Positions 19,031-27,791 of a stretch of DNA of 64,000 nt are shown here, one piece after another. This DNA comes from Labrys miyagiensis (GTDB lineage: Bacteria > Pseudomonadota > Alphaproteobacteria > Rhizobiales > Labraceae): positions 1-64,000 of the forward strand of contig NZ_BSPC01000066.1 of NCBI RefSeq assembly GCF_030160835.1. The letters are read 5' to 3'. The notes under the pieces are model-generated. The model saw nothing but the letters and a program-made list of their open reading frames with translations. It was not told the origin of the DNA and ran no database searches. How positions within the stretch are numbered: the stretch's first letter is position 1; every line of letters starts with the position of its first letter. Both the position numbers and the translations under genes were made by a program.

Positions 19031-19599
19031 AGCAAAGCATGGCTTCTGCGGGAAAGCCTGCGATCTTCCTCGATCGAGACGGCGTACTGGTGATCCCGAC
19101 TTTTCGCGACGGCCGCAGTTTTGCCCCCACATCACTGGAAAACTTCGTGATCTATCCGGAGGCGCGCGCTTGCCTTGATCGCCTTAAGGGAGCTGGATTC
19201 TTATTGGTCGTCGTCACGAACCAGCCCGATGTCGGCAACGGTGTCGTGGAGCGTGCTGTCGTCGATGAAATGCACCGGCGCTTGCGCGTTGCGCTTCCCC
19301 TGGACAGCGTAAAGGTTTGCTTTCACCGCCAGGACGAGAATTGCGCCTGCCGTAAGCCGAAGCCCTATCTTCTGTTGGAAGCGGCGCGTGAGATGAATAT
19401 CGAGCTATCGGCCAGCGTGATCATCGGTGATCGCGTGTCGGACATCGAGGCGGGTCGATCTGCGGGTTGCCGTACAATTCACATCGATTGGGGCTACACG
19501 GCCGAGCCGGCTCCGAAAGACGTTGACATTGTCGCAACAAGCCTTACCGAGGCCACCGATCGCCTCCTGACGCCCCAACGGGAAATGGCAACAAGATGA
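19027..19599 (+). CDS. D-glycero-D-manno-heptose-1,7-bisphosphate phosphatase-like (GmhB)
   Basis: A 190-residue HAD phosphatase. The nucleophile motif FLDRDGV is near the start, VVTNQ follows, and the zinc-binding loop CFHRQDENCACRKPKP is characteristic of GmhB/histidinol-phosphatase members. GDRVSDIEAGRSAGC closes the active site. The GTG at 19027 overlaps the upstream stop (GTGA) and has GGAAGA before it; an ATG at 19039 is the alternative. It should remove the C7 phosphate from heptose 1,7-bisphosphate before or during NDP activation. Confidence 0.87.
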   Translation: MKQSMASAGKPAIFLDRDGVLVIPTFRDGRSFAPTSLENFVIYPEARACLDRLKGAGFLLVVVTNQPDVGNGVVERAVVDEMHRRLRVALPLDSVKVCFHRQDENCACRKPKPYLLLEAAREMNIELSASVIIGDRVSDIEAGRSAGCRTIHIDWGYTAEPAPKDVDIVATSLTEATDRLLTPQREMATR

Positions 19600-20360
19600 A
19601 CGCGGAGTCTGGCCTCAAACTTAAGCTGTTTGCCGATGGCGCCAATCTTGCTGAGATGAGGGCCATGTACAAGAACCCCGCGATCGCGGGCTTCACCACC
19701 AATCCGACATTGATGCGCAAAGCGGGAATTACCGACTACGCGGCGTTCGCCCGCGAGGTTGTAGCTGCTATTCCGGATCGTCCAGTGTCCTTCGAAGTTT
19801 TTGCCGATGACCTCGACGGCATGGAAGCACAGGCCCGTATCATCGCGGCCTGGGGGCCGCACGTAAACGTCAAGATTCCGGTGACAAACACGCAAGGTGT
19901 TTTCACCGGGCCCATTATCCATCGTCTTTCCAGTGACGGGATTGTCCTCAACATCACCGCGATCATGACGGTGGAGCAGGTCGCTCAAGTTGCCGAGGCA
20001 TTGGCGGTCCAAACTCCGAGTATTGTTTCGGTGTTTGCCGGGCGGGTTGCCGATACCGGGATCGATCCCATCCCCCATATGAAAGCTTGCCGCGCCGCTC
20101 TCCATGGTAGGCCCAAAGCTGAATTGCTCTGGGCGAGCCCCCGGGAGCTTCTCAACATTTTCCACGCTGAAGAGGCCGGCTGCGACATCATTACGGCGAC
20201 ATCGGACATTCTTGCTAAACTAGCGCTAGTCGGCAAGAATTTGGATGATTATTCACTCGAAACTGTGCAGATGTTCCATCGCGACGCCGCTGCTTCCGGT
20301 TTCGAGATTTCGACGGCGGCAATCGCCGAACAGCCTGCCCATCAATCCGACCCAGCGTAG
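19596..20360 (+). CDS. Transaldolase-family protein
   Basis: A 254-residue TIM barrel of the small transaldolase/fructose-6-phosphate aldolase type. The motif GFTTNPTLMRKAG at 32-44 and the Schiff-base Lys in VNVKIPVTN (Lys93) are present, as is FAGRVADTG. It can move a dihydroxyacetone unit, giving sedoheptulose 7-phosphate from fructose 6-phosphate and erythrose 4-phosphate. Placement right after GmhA/GmhB-like genes suggests a dedicated supply of the C7 precursor. Confidence 0.87.
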   Translation: MNAESGLKLKLFADGANLAEMRAMYKNPAIAGFTTNPTLMRKAGITDYAAFAREVVAAIPDRPVSFEVFADDLDGMEAQARIIAAWGPHVNVKIPVTNTQGVFTGPIIHRLSSDGIVLNITAIMTVEQVAQVAEALAVQTPSIVSVFAGRVADTGIDPIPHMKACRAALHGRPKAELLWASPRELLNIFHAEEAGCDIITATSDILAKLALVGKNLDDYSLETVQMFHRDAAASGFEISTAAIAEQPAHQSDPA

Positions 20361-20378
20361 ATATGAGGAAGAATATCC

Positions 20379-21392
20379 ATGGCAAGACAATTCGATCGCG
20401 TCTTCCTGACAGGTGGGGCCGGCTATTGCGGCAGCCGCCTTGTGCCGCAACTTCTGGCCTCCGGATACAAGGTCACCGTCTACGACATCATGTATTTCGG
20501 CCATGAGTTCTTGCCAAAGGATGATCCCAACCTGACCATTCTCCAGGGCGACATTCGTGACACCGCGAAGCTGGCGGCGGCGGTTGCCGGGCATGATGCT
20601 TTTGTGAGCCTCGCTTGTATTTCTAACGATGCGAGCTTTGAACTCGACGAGCGGCTCTCGACCTCGGTCAACCTGGATGCGTTCGAACCGATGGTCCTTG
20701 CTGCGAAGAACGCGGGCGTCCGCCGTTTCATCTACGCGTCCTCGTCCTCGGTCTATGGCGTGTCCGATCAGCCCGACGTGACCGAGGACCATCCGCTGGT
20801 TCCATTGACCCTGTACAACAAATACAAGGGTATGTGCGAACCGTTGCTGAACAAGCATATCGACGACAACTTCGTCGGCGTCACGTTTCGCCCCGCCACC
20901 GTCTGCGGTTACGCACCGCGCCAGCGGCTCGATTTGTCGGTCAACATCCTCACCAACCACGCGGTGAACAAGAACAAGATCACTGTGTTCGGTGGCTCCC
21001 AGTTGCGGCCTAATCTGCATATCCAGGACTATGTGGACGCGGTCGAAATGTTCCTCGAAGCGCCCGCGGAAAAGATCCAGGGCGATATCTTCAATGTCGG
21101 CTACCAGAATCTGTCCCTGATGCAGATCGCCAACTTGGTGAAAAAGGTGGTGCTGGAGGAATATCCCGAGCGCGGCGATCTCGAGATCGTCACAACGCCC
21201 AGCGACGATATCCGCTCCTACCACATCAATTCCGGCAAGGTCAGCCGGGTGCTCGGCTTTACGCCGCGCTACACGGTGGAAGACGCGGTTCGCGAACTGT
21301 GCCAGGCCTTCCGCCGCGGTGCGCTGCCCGACAGCTTTGGTGACGACGCCTATTTCAACGTGAAGCGGCTTCAGCGGTTGAAAGCGGCATGA
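20379..21392 (+). CDS. Extended SDR NDP-sugar epimerase/dehydratase (A)
   Basis: A 337-residue Rossmann enzyme. NAD-binding TGGAGYCGS is at residues 11-19, SSSSVYG at about 117, and catalytic YNKYK at about 147. It lies 18 bases after transaldolase and overlaps the next epimerase gene by four bases. Its substrate is probably an NDP-linked heptose or hexose in this block; whether it epimerises, dehydrates or reduces cannot be told from sequence. Confidence 0.85.
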   Translation: MARQFDRVFLTGGAGYCGSRLVPQLLASGYKVTVYDIMYFGHEFLPKDDPNLTILQGDIRDTAKLAAAVAGHDAFVSLACISNDASFELDERLSTSVNLDAFEPMVLAAKNAGVRRFIYASSSSVYGVSDQPDVTEDHPLVPLTLYNKYKGMCEPLLNKHIDDNFVGVTFRPATVCGYAPRQRLDLSVNILTNHAVNKNKITVFGGSQLRPNLHIQDYVDAVEMFLEAPAEKIQGDIFNVGYQNLSLMQIANLVKKVVLEEYPERGDLEIVTTPSDDIRSYHINSGKVSRVLGFTPRYTVEDAVRELCQAFRRGALPDSFGDDAYFNVKRLQRLKAA

Positions 21393-22402
21393 GCGACAAG
21401 CCTATTGCCGTCGTCACAGGCGGCGCCGGGTTCATCGGCAGCCATATGGTCGACCTCCTGCTGGAGCGAGGCTATGGCGTGCGGGTGATCGATGACCTGT
21501 CCGGCGGTCACGCGGCCAATCTCGCCCATCACGCGGGTAACCCAGATCTTTCGAGCCATCGGATCGACATCCGTTCGCTGGAGCCCGGCAACACCTTGTT
21601 CGAGGGCGCCCGCCACGTCTTCCATTTCGCGGGCATCGGCGACATCGTGCCGTCGATCGAGCGGCCGCTCGACTATATGGACATCAACGTCCAGGGCACC
21701 GTGCGTGTGCTGGAATGCGCGCGGGCGGCCAAGGTCGGCAAGCTGGTCTACGCCGCCTCGTCGTCGTGCTACGGGCTGGCGGCAACGCCAACGCGGGAAG
21801 ATCATCCCATCGATCCGCAATATCCCTACGCCCTGTCGAAGTATCAGGGCGAGCAGGCCGTGTTTCATTGGCACAGGGTCTATGGCCTGCCGGTCAACAG
21901 CGTCTGCATCTTCAACGCCTATGGCACGCGCGTGCGCACCACGGGGGCTTATGGCGCCGTATTCGGGGTGTTCTTCCGTCAGAAGCTCGCTGGCAAGCCC
22001 TATACGGTCGTCGGCGACGGCACGCAGTCACGGGATTTCATCTATGTAACGGATGTTGCTACTGCCTTTCTAGCGGCCGCCGAGACGGAGGTCGTGGGCG
22101 AACGCTTCAATATCGGGGCCGGCAATCCCAAATCGATCAATCATCTCGTCAGCCTGCTCGGCGGCGATGTGGTCCATGTCCCCAAGCGTCCCGGCGAGCC
22201 CGATTGCACCTATGCCGACATCACCAAGATCACCACGATGCTCGGATGGCATCCTGAGGTTGCCTTTGAGCAGGGTGTGCCTCGCATGATGCAGCAGATC
22301 CACTTGTGGAAGGATGCACCCCTTTGGGATCCGGAATCGATCGCCGGCGCAACCAAGACCTGGTTTGAGTATCTCGGCCCGAGGGCCACGGGGGAGGCCT
22401 GA
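21389..22402 (+). CDS. Extended SDR NDP-sugar epimerase (B), GalE/WbpP-like
   Basis: A 337-residue protein with TGGAGFIGSH at 10-19, ASSSCYG, catalytic YALSKYQGE and the C-terminal sugar-binding RDFIYVTDVA and RFNIGAGNPKSINHL. This fits UDP-sugar C4-epimerase-like members of the extended SDR family. One base overlaps with the HldE-like gene (TGATG), so the two are translationally coupled. Confidence 0.87.
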   Translation: MSDKPIAVVTGGAGFIGSHMVDLLLERGYGVRVIDDLSGGHAANLAHHAGNPDLSSHRIDIRSLEPGNTLFEGARHVFHFAGIGDIVPSIERPLDYMDINVQGTVRVLECARAAKVGKLVYAASSSCYGLAATPTREDHPIDPQYPYALSKYQGEQAVFHWHRVYGLPVNSVCIFNAYGTRVRTTGAYGAVFGVFFRQKLAGKPYTVVGDGTQSRDFIYVTDVATAFLAAAETEVVGERFNIGAGNPKSINHLVSLLGGDVVHVPKRPGEPDCTYADITKITTMLGWHPEVAFEQGVPRMMQQIHLWKDAPLWDPESIAGATKTWFEYLGPRATGEA

Positions 22403-23955
22403 TGTCAGAGTCCCTGAGCGACCGTTATGCCCACAAGATCAAGACGCCCGAACAACTGCGGGATATCCTGGGACCAATGCCGCGTACCAAGCGCGCCATC
22501 ATGTGCCACGGTGTGTTCGATGTGGTGCACCCCGGACATCTGCGCCATCTGATCTATGCGAAGGGCAAGGCAGACATCCTGATTGCGAGCGTTACGGCTG
22601 ACCGACATATCACCAAGGGGCTGCATCGGCCCCATGTGCCGCAGGATCTGCGGGCCCTCAATCTGGCCGCCTTCGAATTGATCGATTTCGTCGTCATCGA
22701 TCCCAATGCGACGCCGATCGAAAATATCCGTATCATCCAACCGGATTTCCTGGCCAAGGGCTACGAATATACGGCCAATGGGCTGCCCCCGAAGACCGCG
22801 GAAGAGGCCGAAGTGCTGCGCTCCTATGGCGGCGACATCATCTTCACGCCCGGCGATATCGTTTATTCCTCCTCCAAACTGATCAATCTCAAGGCGCCCG
22901 ATCTGAAGCTTGAAAAACTGCAGATCTTCATGGAGCGCCAGGGAACCACGTTCGACGATCTGAGGCGCACGCTCGACGCGCTTGCGGGGCACCGCCTGCA
23001 TGTGGTGGGCGACACCATCGTGGACACCTACACCCATTGCACCATGATCGGCGGCCAGACCAAGACGCCGACCATGTCCGTCCTGTTCGAAAGCAAGACG
23101 GACTATGTCGGCGGTGCGGGCATCGTGGCCAAGCACTGCCAGGCGGCCGGGGCGCATGTCACCTTTTCCACCGTGCTGGGCAATGATTCCTATCGTGATT
23201 TCGTCATAGATGACCTGCGGAGGGCTGGCATCGATGTGAAGGCGACGATCGACAAGGGACGGCCGACGGTGAACAAGAATGCCGTGGTCGTCGGCGGCTA
23301 TCGATTGTTGAAGATCGATACGATCGACAACAGTTCCATTTCCGACGGCATTCTCGCTACCATGACGAACACGGTGCGAAACACCGCGGCCGATGGCGTG
23401 ATCTATGCCGATTTTCGCCACGGCATCTTCAATCGCCGCACCATTCCCTCCTTCATCGACGCCATTCCGGAAGGCGCATACCGGGTCGCCGACAGCCAGG
23501 TTGCCAGCCGCTGGGGCAACATCACCGAGTTCAAGGGCTTCGACCTGATCACCCCCAACGAGCGCGAGGCCCGGTTTGCGCTGGCGGACCAGGACTCGGG
23601 CATTCGTCCGCTTGCCTCGCAGCTTTATGACCAGGCCCAGTGCAAGCTGCTGATCCTGAAGCTGGGCGAGCGCGGGGTCCTGACCTGCAACAGCACCGAT
23701 CATGAGTCGTTGGACAGCTTTTTCGTGATCGACAGTTTCGTCGAGGATCTCGTCGATCCCGTCGGAGCAGGCGACGCGCTTCTGGCCTATTCGACACTGG
23801 CCATGCTGGCCAGCAAGGACGGGACGCAGGCGGCGATCCTGGGCAGCATGGCGGCCGGTTGCGAATGCGAATTCGACGGCAATGTTCCCATCACCCCCGA
23901 TCACGTCCATGCACGCCTGGATGCCGTCGAAAAACAGATGAACTATGCGTCATGA
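22402..23955 (+). CDS. Bifunctional heptose nucleotidyltransferase-kinase, domains swapped (HldE-like)
   Basis: A 517-residue fusion. Residues about 30-165 form a cytidylyltransferase-like domain with GVFDVVHPGH (HPGH at 43-46). Residues about 180-515 form a PfkB/ribokinase domain with GGAGIVAKH, TPNEREAR and DPVGAGDALL (GAGD at 455-458). HldE makes heptose 1,7-bisphosphate and later ADP-heptose, but in the usual HldE the kinase comes first. The order here is reversed, so this is either an independent fusion or a paralogue with another sugar or nucleotide. Neighbouring GmhA/GmhB-like genes support a heptose phosphate substrate. Confidence 0.85.
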   Translation: MSESLSDRYAHKIKTPEQLRDILGPMPRTKRAIMCHGVFDVVHPGHLRHLIYAKGKADILIASVTADRHITKGLHRPHVPQDLRALNLAAFELIDFVVIDPNATPIENIRIIQPDFLAKGYEYTANGLPPKTAEEAEVLRSYGGDIIFTPGDIVYSSSKLINLKAPDLKLEKLQIFMERQGTTFDDLRRTLDALAGHRLHVVGDTIVDTYTHCTMIGGQTKTPTMSVLFESKTDYVGGAGIVAKHCQAAGAHVTFSTVLGNDSYRDFVIDDLRRAGIDVKATIDKGRPTVNKNAVVVGGYRLLKIDTIDNSSISDGILATMTNTVRNTAADGVIYADFRHGIFNRRTIPSFIDAIPEGAYRVADSQVASRWGNITEFKGFDLITPNEREARFALADQDSGIRPLASQLYDQAQCKLLILKLGERGVLTCNSTDHESLDSFFVIDSFVEDLVDPVGAGDALLAYSTLAMLASKDGTQAAILGSMAAGCECEFDGNVPITPDHVHARLDAVEKQMNYAS

Positions 23956-24899
23956 GGTCAATCGTCGTCGGCCTGGGCGTGCAGGGACATAAGCGGCGGC
24001 GTTTTGCCGACGACGACTATGTCGCCAGCGTCGACCCCTTCAACTCCTCGGCCGATTTTCGCACCATAGGGGAGGTCCCGCTCGACAGCTTCGATGCGGC
24101 CTTGTGCTGCGTTCCCGACGAACCGAAATTCGAGCTGCTGGCGTACCTGCTTGCCAACGGCAAGCATGTCCTGGTGGAAAAGCCACTCTGGACCGGTAGC
24201 AGTGATCAGATAGCTCAATTGCAGGCCTTGGCCCGACGCTCGGGCGCCGTGTGCTACACGGCCTATAATCATCGTTTCGAGCCGCATTTCCTGCGGATGC
24301 GCGACCTTATCGCCTCGGGGGTGCTTGGACGGATCTATTCTTGCCGGATGTTCTATGGCAACGGCACGGCACAATTGGTGCGGGAATCGCAATGGCGCGA
24401 CGAGGGCGCGGGTGTATTGCCGGACCTGGGTTCGCATCTGCTCGATACCTGCCGTTTCTGGTTCGGCGAAATCGACGATCATTTCGAGGTCGTTTCGGTC
24501 AATCGCTTCGAAAATCGAGCGCCGGACCACGTTGTGATCGGCAGTGGGAGAGAGCCGTGCCGGATCGAACTCGAGATGACCCTGCTATCCTGGCGAAATC
24601 ACTTCACATGCGACGTTTTCGCAGAGAACGGCAGCGCCCATATCGAATCCCTGTGCAAATGGGGCCCGTCGACTTTCACCTACCGCAAGCGCATTCGTCC
24701 CAGCGGCCGGCCGCCTGAAGAAGCCACCACCCTGGTACAGGAGGATCCGACCTGGGCGGCCGAATATGCCTATTTCAAGCAGCTCTGCGAGGCGAGGTCA
24801 CCCGCCGATCTTTCCAACGATATCTGGCTGCAGGAAAGTCTAGGCAGGCTAGGCCGTGCCGCGATCACAATAGCCGGCAAGGAGAATGAGCTCCGATGA
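23952..24899 (+). CDS. Gfo/Idh/MocA-family oxidoreductase
   Basis: A 315-residue NAD(P)-dependent dehydrogenase. The N-terminal GLGVQGHKR replaces the usual GxGxxG, the conserved EKP is in HVLVEKPLW near residue 80, and AYNHRFEPHF and LPDLGSHLLD follow as in NDP-3-ketosugar dehydrogenases. It should oxidise or reduce a hydroxyl on an activated sugar. ATGA overlaps at both ends tie it to its neighbours. Confidence 0.83.
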   Translation: MRSIVVGLGVQGHKRRRFADDDYVASVDPFNSSADFRTIGEVPLDSFDAALCCVPDEPKFELLAYLLANGKHVLVEKPLWTGSSDQIAQLQALARRSGAVCYTAYNHRFEPHFLRMRDLIASGVLGRIYSCRMFYGNGTAQLVRESQWRDEGAGVLPDLGSHLLDTCRFWFGEIDDHFEVVSVNRFENRAPDHVVIGSGREPCRIELEMTLLSWRNHFTCDVFAENGSAHIESLCKWGPSTFTYRKRIRPSGRPPEEATTLVQEDPTWAAEYAYFKQLCEARSPADLSNDIWLQESLGRLGRAAITIAGKENELR

Positions 24900-26212
24900 A
24901 GGCCTCCGTTTCGGCGCAGGGCAGGCCCGTCGTGGGCTTTGCCGGCATGACGCATTTGGGCATCGTCTCGGCGGCTTCCGTCGCCGATAAAGGGTTCCGG
25001 ACCGTCTGTTATTCCTCCGATGCGGAGCTGACAGGGCGGCTCACCAAAGGGCAGCTTCCGGTGATCGAGCCGGGGCTCGACGACCTCGTATCGGGGAATG
25101 CCGAGCGGCTGGTCTTCTCGAGCGACCTCGGCAGCCTTGCTGCCTGCGACCTGGTCTATATCGCGACCGATGTACCGACCGACGATACCGGCCGGAGCGA
25201 CCTTGGTCCGATCAAGGCCCTGATAGAGAACGTGGTCGGCGCTCTGAAGCCGGATGCGCTGCTGGTGATCCTGTGTCAGGTCCCGCCGGGGTTCACCCGG
25301 GCTATCGACAGTGTGGCGCCTGGCCAACTTTACTACCAGGTCGAAACCCTGGTCTTTGGCCGCGCCGTGGCCCGTGCGATGCATCCCGAGCGCACTATCA
25401 TCGGCTGCGCCGATCCTTCGGTGCCCCTCGACGCGCGTTTCAATGCGCTTCTCGCGGCATTCGGATGTCCGTTGCTTCCCATGCGCTACGAAAGCGCGGA
25501 ACTGGCCAAGATCGCCATCAATTGTTGCCTGGTTTCCTCGATCAGCGTCGCCAATACCCTTTCGGAACTGTGCGAGGCGATCGGCGCGGACTGGTCCGAG
25601 ATCGTGCCGGCGCTCAAACTGGATGCGCGCATCGGTAAGCAGGCCTATCTGGCACCGGGTCTCGGGATCGCGGGCGGCAATCTGGAGCGCGACCTCGCCA
25701 CCGTGATACAGCTCTCTGAAAGGCATGGGACCAACAGCGACGTCGTACGGGCCTGGCTCACCAACAGCCGGCATCGGCGAGATTGGGCAGCCGCCGAGAT
25801 TCGCAGGGTGCTGCTGTCGAGGAAGCTCGGGGCGACAGTTGCCGTGTGGGGACTTGCGTACAAGGAAAATACCCACTCGACCAAGAATTCCCCCTCTTTG
25901 GCGACCCTCTCCCGGCTTCCCGATACCCGCTTCGTGGTTCACGATCCCGTCGTTCCGGCGAGCGCAGCGGCCCATCCGCATGCGACCGGCGTCGACGACC
26001 CGCTTCAAGCGCTGGCGGGCGCCGATGCCCTGATGATCCTGACGCCCTGGCCGCAGTATCGCGTGATATCGCCGACGGATATCGCCAACGCCCTGGGCGG
26101 CCGCATCGTGCTGGATCCCTATGGCGTGCTCGATCGGCGCGAAGCCCGGGTGGCGGGCCTCGATTATTATTCGCTTGGGCTGCCACACGAGCCGATTGCC
26201 GGGAGCAACTGA
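24896..26212 (+). CDS. UDP-glucose/GDP-mannose dehydrogenase homologue lacking the catalytic Cys
   Basis: A 438-residue protein with the three UGD-family parts: an N-terminal NAD domain (FAGMTHLGIVSAAS), the central dimer helix (ESAELAKIAINCCLVSSISVANTLSEL) and the C-terminal domain (VWGLAYKENTHSTKNSP). In true 6-dehydrogenases the motif GFGGSCFPKD holds the nucleophilic Cys. Here the aligned stretch is GIAGGNLERD with Asn262 in its place. The four-electron oxidation to a uronic acid should therefore fail; a two-electron oxidation, a different product or loss of catalysis are all possible. Confidence 0.8.
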   Translation: MKASVSAQGRPVVGFAGMTHLGIVSAASVADKGFRTVCYSSDAELTGRLTKGQLPVIEPGLDDLVSGNAERLVFSSDLGSLAACDLVYIATDVPTDDTGRSDLGPIKALIENVVGALKPDALLVILCQVPPGFTRAIDSVAPGQLYYQVETLVFGRAVARAMHPERTIIGCADPSVPLDARFNALLAAFGCPLLPMRYESAELAKIAINCCLVSSISVANTLSELCEAIGADWSEIVPALKLDARIGKQAYLAPGLGIAGGNLERDLATVIQLSERHGTNSDVVRAWLTNSRHRRDWAAAEIRRVLLSRKLGATVAVWGLAYKENTHSTKNSPSLATLSRLPDTRFVVHDPVVPASAAAHPHATGVDDPLQALAGADALMILTPWPQYRVISPTDIANALGGRIVLDPYGVLDRREARVAGLDYYSLGLPHEPIAGSN

Positions 26213-27099
26213 TGCTGCACCATCTTCATTCCGTGCCGGTTCGACCCGAACGCGTCGTCGTCATTGGGGCGGGGGGCTTTGTTGGCGGCGCGGTCAAACA
26301 GGCGGCGGAAGCAGCCGGCATCGAGGTGCTTGGACTTGCAAGGTCCGATGTCGACCTTTCTGCTCCCGATGCGGGGCGGAAACTCGCAGGATCGCTGCGG
26401 GCAGGCGATGCGGTTGTCGCAGCCACCGCCAAGGCGCCGTGCCGCAATCTCGATATGCTTATCGAGAATCTGGCGATCACACGCGCCATGATTGCCGCGC
26501 TCGATGCCGTGCCTGTGGCGCATGTCATCAATATCAGCTCGGACGCCGTTTATGGCGACGAACCGGTTCCGCTGACCGAGAATGCACCGACGGCCCCCGG
26601 CAGCTATCACGGCGCCATGCATCTGGCCCGCGAGATCGCTTTTCGCAGTGAGATCAAGGCGCCGCTGGCAATCCTGCGCCCAACGCTGGTTTACGGCGCG
26701 AGTGATCCACACAACGGCTACGGTCCCAACCGATTCCGCAGGCTCGCCAATGCAGGCGAGGATATCGTGCTCTTCGGAGCCGGCGAAGAACGACGCGACC
26801 ACGTGCTGATCGAGGATGTCGCCGAGATCGTGCTGCGTGTACTCATGTATCGCTCCACCGGCACGCTCAATGTCGCAACGGGAGAGGTCCATTCGTTCCG
26901 GACGATCGCCGATCTTGCCATCGCCGCCGCTTCGTCCGCGAGCGTCATCAAGGAAACGCCGCGCAGCGGGCCGATGCCGCATAATGGCTATCGACCATTC
27001 GACATTGCCGGCACCCGCGCAGCCTTTCCCGGTTTCGAATATGTGAAGCTGCCGGCGGGCATTCGCCACGTTCAGGAGCAGACGGTAGGTCATGGCTGA
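26212..27099 (+). CDS. NAD(P)-binding extended SDR, atypical active site
   Basis: A 295-residue Rossmann protein with GAGGFVGGAV at about 19-28, NISSDAVYGDEPVPLTE and ILRPTLVYG, as in sugar epimerases/reductases. The catalytic YxxxK is YHGAM here (Tyr132, Met136), so the Lys that lowers the Tyr pKa is missing. It may be a binding or auxiliary subunit, or use another base. The ATG overlaps the upstream stop by one base, and it overlaps the methyltransferase gene by eight bases. Confidence 0.78.
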   Translation: MLHHLHSVPVRPERVVVIGAGGFVGGAVKQAAEAAGIEVLGLARSDVDLSAPDAGRKLAGSLRAGDAVVAATAKAPCRNLDMLIENLAITRAMIAALDAVPVAHVINISSDAVYGDEPVPLTENAPTAPGSYHGAMHLAREIAFRSEIKAPLAILRPTLVYGASDPHNGYGPNRFRRLANAGEDIVLFGAGEERRDHVLIEDVAEIVLRVLMYRSTGTLNVATGEVHSFRTIADLAIAAASSASVIKETPRSGPMPHNGYRPFDIAGTRAAFPGFEYVKLPAGIRHVQEQTVGHG

Positions 27100-27748
27100 A
27101 ATCAATCTGTTGCGATCGCTGCCGCGTACCAAGCGCAACATCACCCAGCGCGGCGAAGCCAAGACCCCGGATGTCATTGCGGCCGCGCGCGAATATGGGG
27201 AACTTTATTTCGACGGGCCGCGTACCTACGGCTATGGCGGCTATCGATACGACGGGCGCTGGGTGCCGGTGGCTCGCGACATCATCGATCATTTCGACCT
27301 GAAACCCGGCATGCGCGTCCTCGACGTCGGCTGTGCGAAGGGCTTTCTGGTCAAGGATCTGATGCTCGCCTGTCCTGGCCTGGAGGCGTTCGGGCTCGAT
27401 ATTTCCCACTATGCGCTGACCCATTGCGAGAAGGAGGTGGTCGGCCGCCTTCATCTGGGTTCCGGCGATGCGCTTCCTTTCCCCGATGATAGCTTCGATT
27501 GCGTCATCAGCATCAATACGATCCACAATTTCGATCGCGCGGGTGCCGAAAGGGCACTGCGCGAGATCCAGCGTCTCTCCGGCGGCCGGGCCTTCGTGCA
27601 GGTTGACAGTTACCACACCCCGGAGCAGAAGGACCTCTTCGAGAGCTGGGTCCTGACCGCCCGCTTTCACGATTATCCGGCCGGTTGGATCGAGCTCTTT
27701 GCCGAGGCTGGCTATACCGGCGACTATTTTTGGACTGTCGTCGAGTGA
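27092..27748 (+). CDS. Class I SAM-dependent methyltransferase
   Basis: A 218-residue protein. SAM motif I is VLDVGCAKGFL at about 75-85, with GLDIS (motif II), GDALPFPDDSFDCVISINTIHNF (motif III region) after it. It is the methyltransferase 11 type and likely methylates a sugar intermediate of this block (inference from context). The N-terminal 60 residues (KRNITQRGEAKT, YFDGPRTYGYGGYRYDGRW) look specific to this subfamily. Confidence 0.83.
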   Translation: MAEINLLRSLPRTKRNITQRGEAKTPDVIAAAREYGELYFDGPRTYGYGGYRYDGRWVPVARDIIDHFDLKPGMRVLDVGCAKGFLVKDLMLACPGLEAFGLDISHYALTHCEKEVVGRLHLGSGDALPFPDDSFDCVISINTIHNFDRAGAERALREIQRLSGGRAFVQVDSYHTPEQKDLFESWVLTARFHDYPAGWIELFAEAGYTGDYFWTVVE

Positions 27749-27791
27749 TTCCCCCAAGCACCGTCTTGTGCGCCCCTATGTGAGTGAACTT

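Noticed and set aside
22405-23910. 501-residue minus-strand reading opposite the HldE-like gene
   Set aside because: It runs entirely opposite a gene with clear nucleotidyltransferase and PfkB motifs and itself lacks any known pattern.
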